This document shows positions 1 through 10,989 of a DNA stretch of 64,000 nt, one piece after another (positions within the stretch are counted from its first letter, which is position 1; every line of letters begins with the position of its first letter). Source of the DNA: Notospermus geniculatus. Lineage: Eukaryota > Nemertea > Pilidiophora > Heteronemertea > Lineidae. The stretch is taken from contig NMRB01001897.1 of NCBI GenBank assembly GCA_002633025.1, positions 14,090 through 78,089 of the forward strand, in the 5' to 3' direction. Position numbers and translations under genes: made by a program. Below the pieces are notes generated by a model. The model was not told where the DNA came from and made no database searches. It was given only the letters and a program-made list of their open reading frames with translations.

Positions 1-17
1 CCCCCCCCCCCCCCCCC
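1..17. repeat. Homopolymer C run at window edge
   Basis: The window opens with 17 consecutive C bases. A homopolymer of this length at an edge may be a low-complexity tract or an assembly or sequencing artefact next to a gap. Confidence 0.8.
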
Positions 18-79
18 GCCTATTTTTCGGTGCCCAACGTTAGAAAAAATTGCCCTTTTTCAAAGTGCTTCTGGGACTG

Positions 80-210
80 ACAAATGGTGTCCTTAATTGA
101 GAGGTGTCCTGATTACAGAGGTTAAAATGAATAGCAATGACCAGTTTGGTCTGAACTTTGGTGTCCTTAATAGAGAGGTGTCCTCCTGGCAGAGGTGTCC
201 GTTACTGTTC
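80..210. repeat. Short direct-repeat motif around GGTGTCCTTAAT
   Basis: The phrase GGTGTCCTTAAT(T/A)GAGAGGTGTCC occurs twice about 75 bases apart (near 86 and 170), followed by another AGAGGTGTCC. I infer the edge of a degenerate dispersed repeat. No gene is supported here. Confidence 0.5.
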
Positions 211-399
211 CATGGCAATATTGTATTTGGTTCTCAACTCTCGATTCAATGTTTTATGGAATGGTGGTGGTGCCACCTGGTATTTCAGAGACAAACCAGA
301 TGGTTGGTGTATCCCTTTAAAACAAGACATTGAAAAAACACTACAGACTGCCATCTACACAGATGGCAACAGGGATCTCTAACTAACACTGATGATTTT

Positions 400-2520
400 A
401 GCTTGTCGATTTCAATATTTCTGACATATCCCATTTGGTTTGTCGAATATCTATCGACCAGTTGCTGCTAGTTGACTGTTGAGCATAATTAAATGATTTT
501 CAAATCCCACCTGATTTGTGTCATATAATTTTAACCAAGTTATTCAGACTGGATCATCCTCAATGGCCAAATGAAATGACTCCAAATTAACTTCTTATTG
601 CCACTTAGGGGCAATTCTGCCACCGGTCAGGATGGCACTTTTCTGAGTCACCTAGGACTTCAATTTGGATATGGTCCACAAAAATAACCTACACTTGTAC
701 CACATTCATAATCATCATGCGAGGCCAACTTTGCTGGTTAGGTCAGTCGACCAATTTTGGTTGCACTCCAAAATCGGGGATCGCACCAAGAACTTAGCGG
801 TGACGACAGAACGAGTATCTGCAGACAGAATCATGAATCTTTCAGATAATTTCCTGGCCAATGTACTGAAAAGAAGCCCTTCATAATTTTCATGAGTTAT
901 GATCGATGAGTATTCCCTGTTGATATATTATCAGTGAGGAAATGTACATGATGAAGTTCATTATGAAATTGAAATGGGACGACACTGTACTTCTGATATT
1001 GGAAGGGAAATATATCTAATTACCCCCATTGCAGACCCATGGGCCACATCTGATCTGTGATCATTCCATAATAACTTCATTGCGTGACCAATGGCTCATC
1101 AAGTCCACACTGACTTAAAACCCCACCTAATACGAATGATGTATTAGTACATGTATTAAAGGAAGATTCCGGTCAACAAATTTTAGAGTTCAGGGGCGGA
1201 TCCAGGACTCGGGTAAAGGGGGGCACAGAAGGCCACAGGGGGAATGATGAAGGTCACCACCGACGGGTGAAGCCACAGTGGGAGGGGGTCTGGGGTTCTC
1301 CCCAGAAAACTTCTGAAATCTAGAAGGCCGTGGTGCGATTTCCCAGCATCTGAGGGACAAATTACAAGGCAATTCTGTGGCACTTTGTAGGTTGCACGTA
1401 AGTCAGGTGTAACTCATGCAAATTTAGGGATGTCAATTGTGATCTCTGCTGTAGCTATGTAACTGAAGACAATCTTAGATAATTTACAACATCTTCATTA
1501 TACAATGTCTTCTTCCTGATTGATCCCTTATCTTCCTGCTTATCGGCAGATTCGGCCAAGAATATCTTGCATAATGCACAGAATGAACAATCGATGATAA
1601 TTAATGGAAAATTGTCTTGTCTTTTCTGATGAACGATGTTCAGGAGGAGACGGCGATGTGCTCGTGCAACAGGATCATGTTCGATTGAGAGGTACGGCGT
1701 CGTGATGTCTGCAACGCGCCAAATTCCAATACTTTGCTCAAAATCCGATAGCGTGCAGTGAAATATAGAAATTTAATAATAAATCTAAAACGGTGATAAA
1801 TCTGAGAAAGTGATATGGAATTGAAATGGAAAAGGAATTGGAAAGTTAAATATTTTATTAATTTGGAATGGACCTGTCATTTTTAGTCATAAATCCAGTG
1901 TACATTGGTGCCAGTTGGACATTAAAGGGGTCTTAGAGGTAGCTTGCTATCAGGCTGCACTGTTAGTACAGCAACTACATCACAGGTGGCGCCAACAACA
2001 GAAACAATGAATTTGGGCCCAAATGTTGACCTGTAGTGCATTTTACACATTTAGATCCTCATATTTGGCAGAACAGCCATATCGAAATGCCTTTTGAGAG
2101 CTGCCTCTATAGCGGCCCTGTAAAGGTTTCATTGTTTTTAGTGCACAGGTCCCGCACCAAAGGAAATGGGGAACCCGCATGACTGCAGATGGCGCAGTCA
2201 GTATAAGACCCGAATGACGTACTGACGTCACTTTTTTCGCTGTTGACGTCACGTCGTCAAAGCATGTGTACATTTTTCTACACAATTTTCCGTGGAAATT
2301 TCCCCAAAAGACGTTGTCAGTATTGGCATCCTGTGGCATTTCTGACAAAACAAAGCAGTGATATATGGAGAACTTCGAACATGAAACAGGACAGTGTAAT
2401 TTAATCAAAATTGAACCAAAGAGAGTGGTTTATTTTGGGGCAAAAAGTAAATGGAAATACTGTTAGAAACTAGGACTTCCGTGTCTTACACTGACAGCGC
2501 CACGTCGTGGCGTAGTTCTG
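400..2520. other. Intergenic, no gene supported
   Basis: ORFs in this stretch, including 121 codons on the minus strand at 2043-2408 and a start-less 105-codon frame on the minus strand at 1455-1772, have no recognisable domain and a length expected by chance. Near 1191 there is a lone CAGGGGCGGATCCAGG end typical of the MITE family described at 10.7, 21.5, 23.8, 25.8 and 54.3 kb, but no matching right end was found. Several TGACGTCA-like words lie at 2215-2255. Confidence 0.5.
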
Positions 2521-2541
2521 CGGGTTCCTCATTGGGATATA

Positions 2542-2789
2542 ATCTGGTTCCACTGACCTCCTCCAGATGGCACTTGTGGTGGTGAGAGTCATAGGTTAGG
2601 TACTGGACCGTAATCCCAGCCGGTTCCGCCTAGTATTGTCATGCTGCGGCCATCTGATAAGTATGTGCGACACAACCTCGCGTAGATGGCCTAGCAATGA
2701 CGTCATTCTGCCCGGTTTTCAATGGCATGTACCTGATCTATGACTTTCCAACAACAAGTGCCATCTGGAGGAGGTCAGTGGAACCAGAC
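2542..2789. mobile_element. TA-flanked MITE with ~38-bp terminal inverted repeats
   Basis: The left end reads (A)TCTGGTTCCACTGACC and continues through CTCCTCCAGATGGCACTTGT. The right end near 2752-2789 is its reverse complement with only two or three mismatches over ~38 bases. TA dinucleotides flank both ends (2540-2541 and 2790-2791), the target duplication expected of Tc1/mariner-type elements. The 248-bp interior encodes nothing recognisable, so this is a non-autonomous element. Confidence 0.75.
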
Positions 2790-3056
2790 TAATTGGTGTA
2801 CAGGGATAGTACTGGCCAAGTAACCGGTTTTAAAAGCCATCTCTCAGGATACGAATGGACATGCTACTAAATTACATATCTCTCCGACCTAAGCCACGAT
2901 TATTGTGCCGATGCAAGATGAATCCAAACGCAAAACCACGCTTTTAATTTATCGTCCATCATGAAGCTAATGCTGATGCATGGCATGGAAAAAAGCAGCT
3001 GGATATTGGCTTGTAACCAACATGATGAACAAGGCGCACGCTGGGCGTGGCGAATA

Positions 3057-3788
3057 ACCAGGTTTTCGAAGTGGCGGCGTGAATAGCACTTTTCCTGTTT
3101 TCACATTTAGCCCCCTATTGGCCAAACCTTGAATCGAATGATGCTGAATATCGAAAGGAAACAATGTCTACTCACAAGCAACATGTCCACAAAATTTCAC
3201 AAGAAAATCTGAAGTCGTTCCCATGTTATAAGACTTCGATGATTTTCGGGTAACGCTGCCTGGCGGCCATATTGGATGTGCGATCGGGCCGAAACTTCGT
3301 ATTTCAGAAGGTATCCCTCTAGTACACATTTATGCAAGGTATGAAATGGCTAGGTGAGAAAACGACGACACATGCCAAGTTCGTAACTTTTGTCGAACTT
3401 TGACCTCTGTGACCTTGAAAAGTAGGTCAAATGAAAAACCCGGGTATTATGTTATGTATCGTCATTAGATATACCTATGATAAAAATTTGGTGACGATCC
3501 GTTCATTTGTTCAGGAGAAATAGCACTTTTTCTGTTTTCACATTTAGCCCCCTATTGGCCAAACCTTGAATCGAATGACGCTGAATATCGAAAGGAAACA
3601 ACGTCTACTTACAAGCAACATGTCCCAAAAATTTCAAAAGAAAATCTCAAGTCGTTTTTAAGTTATCAGTCGGACAAGAGAAAACGACCGCCCGGACGCC
3701 CGACCGCCCGAACGCCCAAACGCCCGACCGCCCGACCGCCCGCCACTTTCGGTAATTTAATAACCAGGACTTTCTTCGAAAACCTGGT
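3057..3788. mobile_element. TA-flanked non-autonomous DNA element with internal duplication
   Basis: The ends are ACCAGGTTTTCGAAG (left, from 3057) and its exact reverse complement (right, to 3788), flanked by TA at 3055-3056 and 3789-3790. Inside, a ~143-bp block at 3086-3228 recurs at 3524-3667 in direct orientation with about 90 percent identity. A CGCCCGAC-rich simple repeat follows at 3688-3745. No transposase is visible. The TA duplication suggests mobilisation by a Tc1/mariner-like enzyme (inference). Confidence 0.75.
3688..3745. repeat. CGCCCGAC simple repeat
   Basis: This is a run of degenerate 8-base units (CGCCCGAC, CGCCCGAA, CGCCCAAA, CGCCCGCC) close to the right end of the surrounding DNA element. 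It is far more GC-rich than the surrounding sequence. Confidence 0.85.
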
Positions 3789-3799
3789 TAACAACGGCC

Positions 3800-4220
3800 A
3801 ATTTGAGCTATCACTTTTTTACCCTCCGCTGCATCCACCCATGTACCGCGGTACAGAACATGCTGGACTCATTAAACAATCAGTATTTTTGCTGCCCATC
3901 CACCCTTGTCTGGAGCATGCCACCCTTGTCCGGAGCATGCCGGAGTCATTATTATCTAATCTCTCAACAATCAACTGAATTGCTGGACATTTGCCACAGA
4001 GCGGATTCATTCAATTCATTCAGTAACAGAGGACTATACATGCAATCAGCCATTAGCTATAATTCAGGGAAATGAGAAAGCCCAACATTTTTTTACCCAC
4101 CCCATAAATCATGCATGGCAGTTGGTCAGAACATGGCACTGATCCATACAGAACCTAGCTTACAAATTGCCACATTTGAATTGGGGAGATTTTTTGACTG
4201 AATTTAGCACCTTTTCATTA
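3800..4220. other. Intergenic, no gene supported
   Basis: This holds short ORFs only. A 20-base phrase around CACCCTTGTC(T/C)GGAGCATGCC is repeated twice at 3900-3940. I see nothing else. Confidence 0.5.
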
Positions 4221-4222
4221 TA

Positions 4223-4394
4223 AAGGACCGTTTCCACAACAGCGGATTCTGCCGTGGCTTGCTGCGACCAGTACGGTTTTCACATGGTTTTGGAGAATCC
4301 TTCGATGGTTCAACAATACTTGGCGTATTAATTATCCAATACCTGTGAAAACGGCACCGTTCGCTGCTAACCGTGGCAGAATCCACTGCCTTTT
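4223..4394. mobile_element. Palindromic MITE, uninterrupted copy
   Basis: The left part contains AGCGGATTCTGCCGTGG and CGGTTTTCACA. The right part contains their near-exact reverse complements (TGTGAAAACGG and CCGTGGCAGAATCCACTG). The centre contains TTTGGAGAATCCTTCGAT and TAATTATC. The left end follows TTATAA. A related copy at 48.7-49.5 kb carries a 620-bp insertion at the position of this copy's TTAATTATC, so this locus shows what the site looked like before insertion. Confidence 0.75.
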
Positions 4395-4505
4395 GACGTC
4401 ACGACGTCCTTGAGATTTCCGTCACGTCATCCGTGACATCGGCAGCGTCATGTGTGACAGAATGACGTCATTACGCCACTCAAACGGGTATCGCCTAGTT
4501 AACGA
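4394..4505. repeat. Dispersed repeat rich in TGACGTCA-like words, copy 1
   Basis: The stretch carries GACGTCACGACGTC, GTCACGTCATCCGTGACATCGGC and AATGACGTCATT, and ends with AACGGGTATCGCCTAGTT. A second copy lies at 46028-46215 with the same order of words plus ~90 inserted bases. The CRE-like palindromes are seen directly. Any regulatory activity is unproven. Confidence 0.6.
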
Positions 4506-4509
4506 AATG

Positions 4510-5475
4510 CCCTATTTGGTGCCGGGCTCCCCTCTCAATATCTATTGTTCCAGTCAGAAGAAGCCGGATGATTCTGGAATCTCATGCAATAAAGCAAGCT
4601 TAATAGAAAGCCTATTTTTGCAATATCGTAGCCAAAGCGTGGATGCAAAAATTGTGCTGCGATAATTGATGAAGAAGAAAGAAGTGAACAGTAACACCAG
4701 CGGAAGAGTGCAGCAAATTGATGAGGACAAAAGAAGGTGGTGGACGGCATGCGAAGTCAATTGGGGCTAACAACTAACATCACAGCCACACTCAATTAGA
4801 GAATCTCAAAGCGACAGATATGCATAAAACCAGCAAATTTTTGGCAATATCATAATGGCATGAAAGCAGACCGATGCCTTTGAGTTAATGAAGAAGACTG
4901 AAAAATAAAACAACAGCAGAATGGTATCTTCAGAGCTCAATGAATGTGGTACTAACTCCATCAGGATGCGTGATAGCAACCAGAAAATGTGACACTTCCC
5001 AATGGTAAGTTGTTCTGTAAATGTTATGCAACATTAAAACATGCCTTAGAACATGTCCAATGCAAGCGATCATCTGTGATAAAAGACCACAGCGTAATTG
5101 AGAAAGCAGCCACTCGTCCGTTCAAAATTAAACAAAGAGAACAAGTGAAAGGGTGAATATATGTAACTTATTGAACTTCTACCCGTCAATTTCATCACTA
5201 ATCTCAAGAAGCATTGGATTATGTACGTATCTTTTAATGGATTATTGGAGATGAGCTAGAAGACAATGTCAAAGCCACCTGCGGTCACCAACAACCAATC
5301 CAATTTGTCGGACAATGGCCTTGGTGCCAACAAGTCGGGGAGAGAGAATGAAAATCAATCAATGTCATCCGACTCCAACTCCAAGGTTGGGAAATCGAAT
5401 CCCTTATAATGATGTTACACTCCTTTCTAGGAAGGAGTGGTCAAGGCAAAAGAGAATGCTTCTGAAGCCAGTAGT
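4510..5475. other. Intergenic, no gene supported
   Basis: Short ORFs on both strands lack recognisable domains. I see no repeat structure. Confidence 0.45.
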
Positions 5476-5477
5476 AC

Positions 5478-5870
5478 ACCAGGTCATATCACGAGCATTC
5501 TACTTGCCACTGATCTTCTCGCCAGCTGCTGCAGACTACGCGATATCATTCTTGTGTCTGTGTGGGGCATGGCCTCTCATCCCACAACTCTGTCAATGTC
5601 TCCTCCTGCTTGCTAGTCCACTGTTCCATGGAGGCTGCCATTTTGGAAATCATGTGATATGAACACGAATGCTGATTGGTTTTTGTGGAAAATTATCGCT
5701 TCTTGCCATTGCCGTCCGCAGCACACTAGGCGATCTGCACGGCGACAAACAATTCCTCTTGCCACAAAATCATTGTTTGATACTGGGTGATCGTTGCTCA
5801 GGTGAGAACATTCCACAGATTGCTGTCCAGCGCACACCTGGCATCAACACCCAATTTTGCTCGCTGGCAA
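5478..5870. repeat. Dispersed ~390-bp repeat, copy 1
   Basis: This stretch aligns by eye with 57709-58065 over most of its length. Both share GTGGGGCATGGCC, CAATGTCTCCTCCTGCT, CTAGTCCACTGTTCCATGG, TGCCATTTTGGAAATCATGT and ATTGCTGTCCAGC. Partial relatives with the TGTCCAGC/CTCGCCAGCGAT words occur near 13190-13310, 24500-24610 and 57540-57660. The ORFs here are parts of this repeat and not independent genes. The superfamily is not identified. Confidence 0.65.
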
Positions 5871-6330
5871 TTGGATCACTCGCCTGCAACTGGATCACTC
5901 GCTTGCAGTGTGCTGCCGACTTAAAAGTGCAGAAGGCCTCAAGTTCTTCTCTTAATGTCAATACATCCTACAGCTATTGGTCTGTATTCAAAAGATCCAA
6001 GCAATAGATTCGAGACACTGTCACTGATCAATTCCGTGATAATATTTGGATTTGCTCTTGTTGTCAGTGACTGTGACATTCATCAAACTCATCGCTCTTT
6101 GCTACACATTTGGCTTCAGATGTTAAAGGAGGAGGCACCCGTGGAGATTTGAGACTGGTACCACGGTGGAAATGGCTACACTAGATTTCAAATGAAACTG
6201 CGGCAGTGCGGCAGTGCTTTGGCGGACTCAATCACCATTCAAGTGGACCCATCCAAAAAAGATATGGCGCTGAAATAGTTCTCCGAAATCTTTTTGGAAG
6301 AAGCTATAAATCATTACCTGTTGACTTTAA

Positions 6331-6468
6331 AGTGGCAAATCCACTGTCGCGATTTTGGCTTGAGAAGGGTTGCGATCCCTTGCGATCACACTTCCGATTG
6401 CCATATAAGGTGATCGCAATGGATTGCAACCCCGTCTCAAGCCAAAATCGCGACAGTGGATTCGCCGC
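6331..6468. mobile_element. Near-perfect palindromic MITE with TTAA flanks
   Basis: The left arm AATCCACTGTCGCGATTTTG continues to GGCTTGAGAAGGGTTGCGATC. The right arm is its reverse complement, with GCAACCCCGTCTCAAGCC and AATCGCGACAGTGGATT. TTAA lies directly outside both ends (6327-6330 and 6469-6472), a duplication expected of piggyBac or Kolobok-type transposition. A 3-bp TAA duplication is also possible. It has no coding capacity. Confidence 0.7.
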
Positions 6469-6479
6469 TTAAGTAAACC

Positions 6480-7060
6480 AAATGCTTCTAGTTGCGGGCA
6501 GAAGTCACTAATCCAGAGGAGGCCTTTCCCGTTGTTATGTGAAAGCAGCCATGGCCTTTCATGTCCGATAGCAATTTGTTCGAGACGCTCATCAAATTCT
6601 CACAGCAAATTTCTGGGAGGGAGCAGTTAATCTTGTAATCAACAGAATCTGTTGACAGCAGCAACATTTGCCGTTGACATTAGCGTAATTTAGGCCAAGC
6701 AAATTACATTCAGGTTCTTACACTTATCAGCAAGGTCAACATACCCATAAGAAAGGGTCAGATTTGGTTCTTGAGATACAGTGAAGTAAGAGCTCTCTCC
6801 AACAGTTTCAAGGGAAGAAGTACTTTGGGGGAATTAACCCTGAACCCCACACCAAGTATAGACAATTCTCAAATGGGGAGCGCCAATTGGTCACGTGATG
6901 ACTACTGATAGAGCAGACGAGACACCTAGCGTTGACCTAGGCCCATTGTTCGAGAGATGCGGTTCACCAAGCACGGCCAATCACACCTTGAATCGTCATG
7001 AATAATAGGTGGCATTGGTGTACTATCAGTTCAAAACCACGCGTATATTCTCGCGTGGTC
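6480..7060. other. Intergenic, no gene supported
   Basis: I see nothing gene-like. A small inverted repeat ACCACGCG...CGCGTGGT sits near 7036-7060. Confidence 0.45.
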
Positions 7061-7144
7061 TGCGTGATCGGTGCTCCCTATTGATGTAAATGACAAAGAT
7101 CCAAGAAGTGAACAAGCTCATTCAGCCGATTCATGTCCATGGGT

Positions 7145-7200
7145 ACTAGAAAGTGCCTGAGGAAGACCCCGGTTGGGGTCAAAAATTTACGAAATTTGGT
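7145..7200 (+). repeat. Fragment of the GACCCTGGTTGGGGTCGAAAA foldback family
   Basis: TACTAGAAAGTGCCTGAGGAAGACC, followed by GGTTGGGGTC and an AAATTT-rich tail, matches the right arm of the foldback element at 16312-16474. Shorter fragments lie at 12450-12478 and 32522-32546. Confidence 0.65.
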
Positions 7201-7281
7201 TTGGAAGATTGACAAGGTTCTCACCAAGAAGATACGATGCGTTTTGAGGCAGAAATTTACCCAAGTAGACCTAACTATACT

Positions 7282-7422
7282 GGGGCCATATTTATGAAGC
7301 CTTCGCAACGTTGCATGTGTGCAAGTCTATTGTTCGGCTGCACGTGCCCTATTGTTCACTCACTGCCTTACAATAGATTTGCGTGCACGCAAAAGTTGCG
7401 AAGGCTTCATAAATATGGTCCC
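7282..7422. mobile_element. Short MITE with CCATATTTATGAAGCCTTCG ends
   Basis: The left end GGGGCCATATTTATGAAGCC plus TTCGCAAC is mirrored at the right end by GTTGCGAAGG followed by CTTCATAAATATGGTCCC. Total length is ~141 bp with no ORF. A related end (TTTTATGAATATGGGCCC) is seen near 24494-24510. Confidence 0.7.
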
Positions 7423-7689
7423 TGATCAATTACATGGCAAGTTAGAGAGCAGCACTCGAGCCGATGTGAAAATGATTCTTCTGGGAGAGTTGGTAGCATT
7501 CAAATTAGTCATACATGTCATGGCAACAATGTCGTCTTACGGGATTTTGACCAGGCTTGTGATGCTGGCAAGCTGTTGCCTCTGTAACAGGTTGTCGCTG
7601 CATGCAGCAGGAAATTAGAAATTGCAGCATGATACGTAAGTTAGATGGATTTTGTATTTGTATTAGATTTTTCTGTCAGGGCTGAAGCC

Positions 7690-7975
7690 AAAGCATTATT
7701 GGTCCTGGTAATATGGAACAGGCTATCTCAAGCTGCTCATGTTCCTCACATGGAGGGGGTCTTTTGCTTCCCTTACAAAGGCACAAGGTACAAGGCACAA
7801 GGCACCATGGTGTATTGTCCCATGTAGCAGATGGAAAGAGCCTGGGATGGTTCTCGGAAAGGCTGAGAATGGACTCGAAGCCGGGACCTGCTGCTTGCAA
7901 TGCGGGCATGATATTGATTACCATTAGGTTAGGGCAGCCTCCTTCAAGGCCCCTTGCCATTAATACGCCATCAAT
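7690..7975 (-). mobile_element. tRNA-derived SINE, family B, copy 1
   Basis: Homologous in order and wording to 46640-46890 (same strand) and to 54890-55040 (opposite strand). Shared words are GCACAAGGCACC, GTCCCATG, AGAGCC(T/G)(G)GGATGG, and GGGACCTGCTGCTTGC. Read on the minus strand, the head carries the tRNA-like promoter region, which is best preserved in the 46.6-kb copy. ORFs in this stretch are by-products of the SINE. Confidence 0.65.
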
Positions 7976-7989
7976 GATAGGAGATGGGA

Positions 7990-10600
7990 TGAACAAGTAA
8001 TTTTCAGAATTTCAAAAGCATGCAGCCGATCAAGACAAAAGCAATCAAGAAGAGATTCAAAACGTTTGGCTCATTTTAAATACAGCATACGCTGATCCCA
8101 TTCAATCGATCAGAAAATGCTACGAGAACACGACTCCTGATTTCAGGATTAAGATATCACGGGGAGCGAAATGATGCATGCTTCTAGCAATCAGATACAT
8201 GACAAACACCCCTCATTTTTTAATCATCGGTTATCTTGGCAATTTGATGAATGCGCATCGGATAACAGGGATATTTTTCGACGGAAAACGACTAGCTTTT
8301 AAACATTCGCTATCGGCCCGACGATGACGCATGCAGTGTTTGCTGAGCAACAGGAAAAAGCATGCAGGCTGGATGCGGCGAGATGACATGTTTCTGAACG
8401 GACAAAAAAGTACAACAGAGAATATGATATCTATTTGATCTATGCTTTTATGTTCGTGGTGGGGTGGCTACATTGTCTAGCTGTCTCAAATGTAAGCATA
8501 TTGAGATGTAGTCACTTGCACATCTACTTTCTTTCCAAATGAAGCTGTTGTTATATTAGGCCCATTTACAAAATATGCCACAACCTTTACCATTTCAGTG
8601 CCTGAGATTTTATGCATGAGTTCTGAGTTCCATGAAAATATCACAGTGTAATTACATTTGCAAACAGCATCATGATGTCATTTGTGATGAAAATCTTTGG
8701 AACTCTGCCTAAGCGCTGTTCCATAACTGCGAATGAGAATCGAAGTGGCTAACCAGAGGAAGTTTTCAATGAAATCAATGGCACTTTTATCAGAATTATA
8801 ATACCCATCCACTTTCTCTTATGCTGCAAAATGGATCAAGGTTGAAGTTATCGAAAACTGTCTGAAATGGCGAAATTTCAATGCATAATACTACCTTCAC
8901 CTGTTTGCTGATCGGTGAACATTCTGACACTCACCTGAAATGACAAAATGTGAAATGATGATCAGAATTTGATTTCAACTGATTTTATTTAATTGATTTT
9001 AATTAACAATTGAGGAAAGCATCTCCCTAGCATAGTGGTTTATCAAGGACTGCTCCGGGTGATATTTTTTTGTCTGAGTTGCCTCTCTTGAGACAATTCA
9101 CCATTGATGTTTCCATAGGACTTATGCTAAGACCATGACAAAAAGTGAGTTTTCTATGACTGAGTGGTCCATATAAATAGACCCAACATGGGTGAGAAAA
9201 CTCTCTCACAATTAAAATCCTCCCCTAGCAGGGTTTAATCTCGCTTCTCTTAATATTCATGGGTGCTCGCAAAAATTTTGTGACCTTATGAAGAGGAGCA
9301 ACCAGTCGTATGTCTTCTAAGGATTCTCATTGAGATTATTCTATTTCCAAACTCAGAGATGTTTTTATACATATGATACCGTTACGGCTTCTAATTCAGA
9401 TGTGTTTCCCTATTTAGAAATTGTCTTTCCCATCAATTCCTGAGCTACAAATTCAGACGTCAGATAAACTAGACACATACAATCTCAATCAGACCAAGGC
9501 CATTGGCGAGATTGACATAATCTAACAACATGATCTTTCATGTGCTGGTCCACCAGAATCAAGGATCTGCCCGGTCAAAATGCCCTTTTGTTGCCCACAG
9601 TTATAGATATAGATCGTGACTGGTGAATACGCGGCAGACGGGAGTCGTGCTGACAACAGTTAGCCGAGGTATTATTTAATATCCTTGTATTGGAGAATGA
9701 ATGATTGGTAGCCAGCGACAGAATTAGGAACAGCAGGAAATCGTTCAGAGGCTGAGTGTCTGCAAGAGACCATATGCCATTTACTGTAAACCTCCATATA
9801 TATGTGGGACGGAACTTTCACAACCAACAGAATTCATGATATCAAATGGCTGCAAAATTTGAAGTTCTCACTTTAGTCTTCAAGATTTTGAAGTGAATAG
9901 ATAGTTGAGTTGCATAATTTCACCAAAAAAGACCAATGTAATCGCCACAAGTTTTTCAGTGTTCATGCTTTTCAGAAGTTATGCTGGAATTCATGTACTC
10001 TAGAAATCACCATATTTTAATCTTTTAACTTTGCTCCTGCACCCTCGGTTGAACTGCCATTTGATAGTGGTCAATAGATGTCGCCATGGACAGCAATAAA
10101 ATGGGAATTCAGACCTGTAGTTTCAGATAGATATCACTAATCCAAGCTATTCATTGGAGTCGATATGCAAAATTCAAGTCTTTCTCTACATAGCAATAAA
10201 ATCCACGACATATCTGATATATCTACACATGTGTAGATTTGACATAGCCTTGAAATCAAACAAAGATTCGAACAGCACTCCATTGATTCGCATCTCGCCA
10301 GGATTCATAGTTAATGGAATTGTCTTGTATACAGGAATACCCAGCAGTGTGATGGAATCATCGTCCGTGATAACCCGGAATTTGGCTGAACTATATACAC
10401 AACATGATTCCCGAGCCATGATTATTCAGCACTGGGATTGTTTAATTAGCTTGCGGCCCTCCATTTTGCAACAGTGAAAAACAGCAAACTCGAAGCTGCT
10501 GTGCCAAATTCTTCTGAGCATTGCGCCTGGCTTTAGCAGAGAAACAAACATTCACCCAAACGGCCCCATACAGGAGGGTTCCACACTGACCACTACCACA
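7990..10600. other. Intergenic, nothing recognised
   Basis: About 2.6 kb of AT-rich sequence with only short ORFs on both strands (longest 107 codons, 10154-10477, no domain). I see no inverted repeat or tandem array longer than a few units. Confidence 0.5.
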
Positions 10601-10605
10601 AGCTA

Positions 10606-10683
10606 TTCAAAGTTGGTGTTAACACGGTGTTTACAATGCATTATTAAAAGCATTGTAAACACCATGTTAATGCCAACTTTGAA
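10606..10683. repeat. Hairpin with 34-bp arms and 10-base loop
   Basis: The arms at 10606-10639 and 10650-10683 are reverse complements with about two mismatches, around loop ATTATTAAAA. The outer half-sequence TTTCAAAGTTGGTGTTA recurs at 10968-10986 beyond the adjacent MITE, so a larger palindromic element was probably interrupted by that MITE. Confidence 0.8.
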
Positions 10684-10694
10684 ATCACCCAATG

Positions 10695-10958
10695 CAGTGG
10701 CGGATCCAAGGGGGCGTGCCCGGCGCACGCCCCCTTCAGCCGCCGAGTAGTAAAAATTTTGGAAGGCATATAAAATTTTTAGTAAAAAGAAAGTTCAATT
10801 TGGCCTGCCCAGGTGCCAGGAAATTGCGTTTATGGCACTTTTACCAAAAAAATTTCCGCTGGGGACACCCTCTGCCAGGGCTTCACGCCGTCAGCGCTCA
10901 GGGAATGGGCTTTGCCCATTCCAAGCCCCCTGTTCGGCAACTTCTGGATCCGCCACTG
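10695..10958. mobile_element. MITE with CAGTGGCGGATCC ends (5-bp TSD family)
   Basis: It begins CAGTGGCGGATCCAAGGGGG and ends GGATCCGCCACTG. The flanks are CAATG (10690-10694) and CAATT (10959-10963), a 4-of-5 match to a 5-bp target duplication. ORFs here are shadows of the element. CAG-starting ends resemble those of hAT elements (inference). Confidence 0.75.
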
Positions 10959-10989
10959 CAATTGGTGATTTCAAAGTTGGTGTTATCAC

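Noticed and set aside
1455-1772. 105-codon start-less minus-strand frame with plausible protein texture
   Set aside because: No homology I can name and no convincing acceptor; frames of this length are expected by chance in this window.
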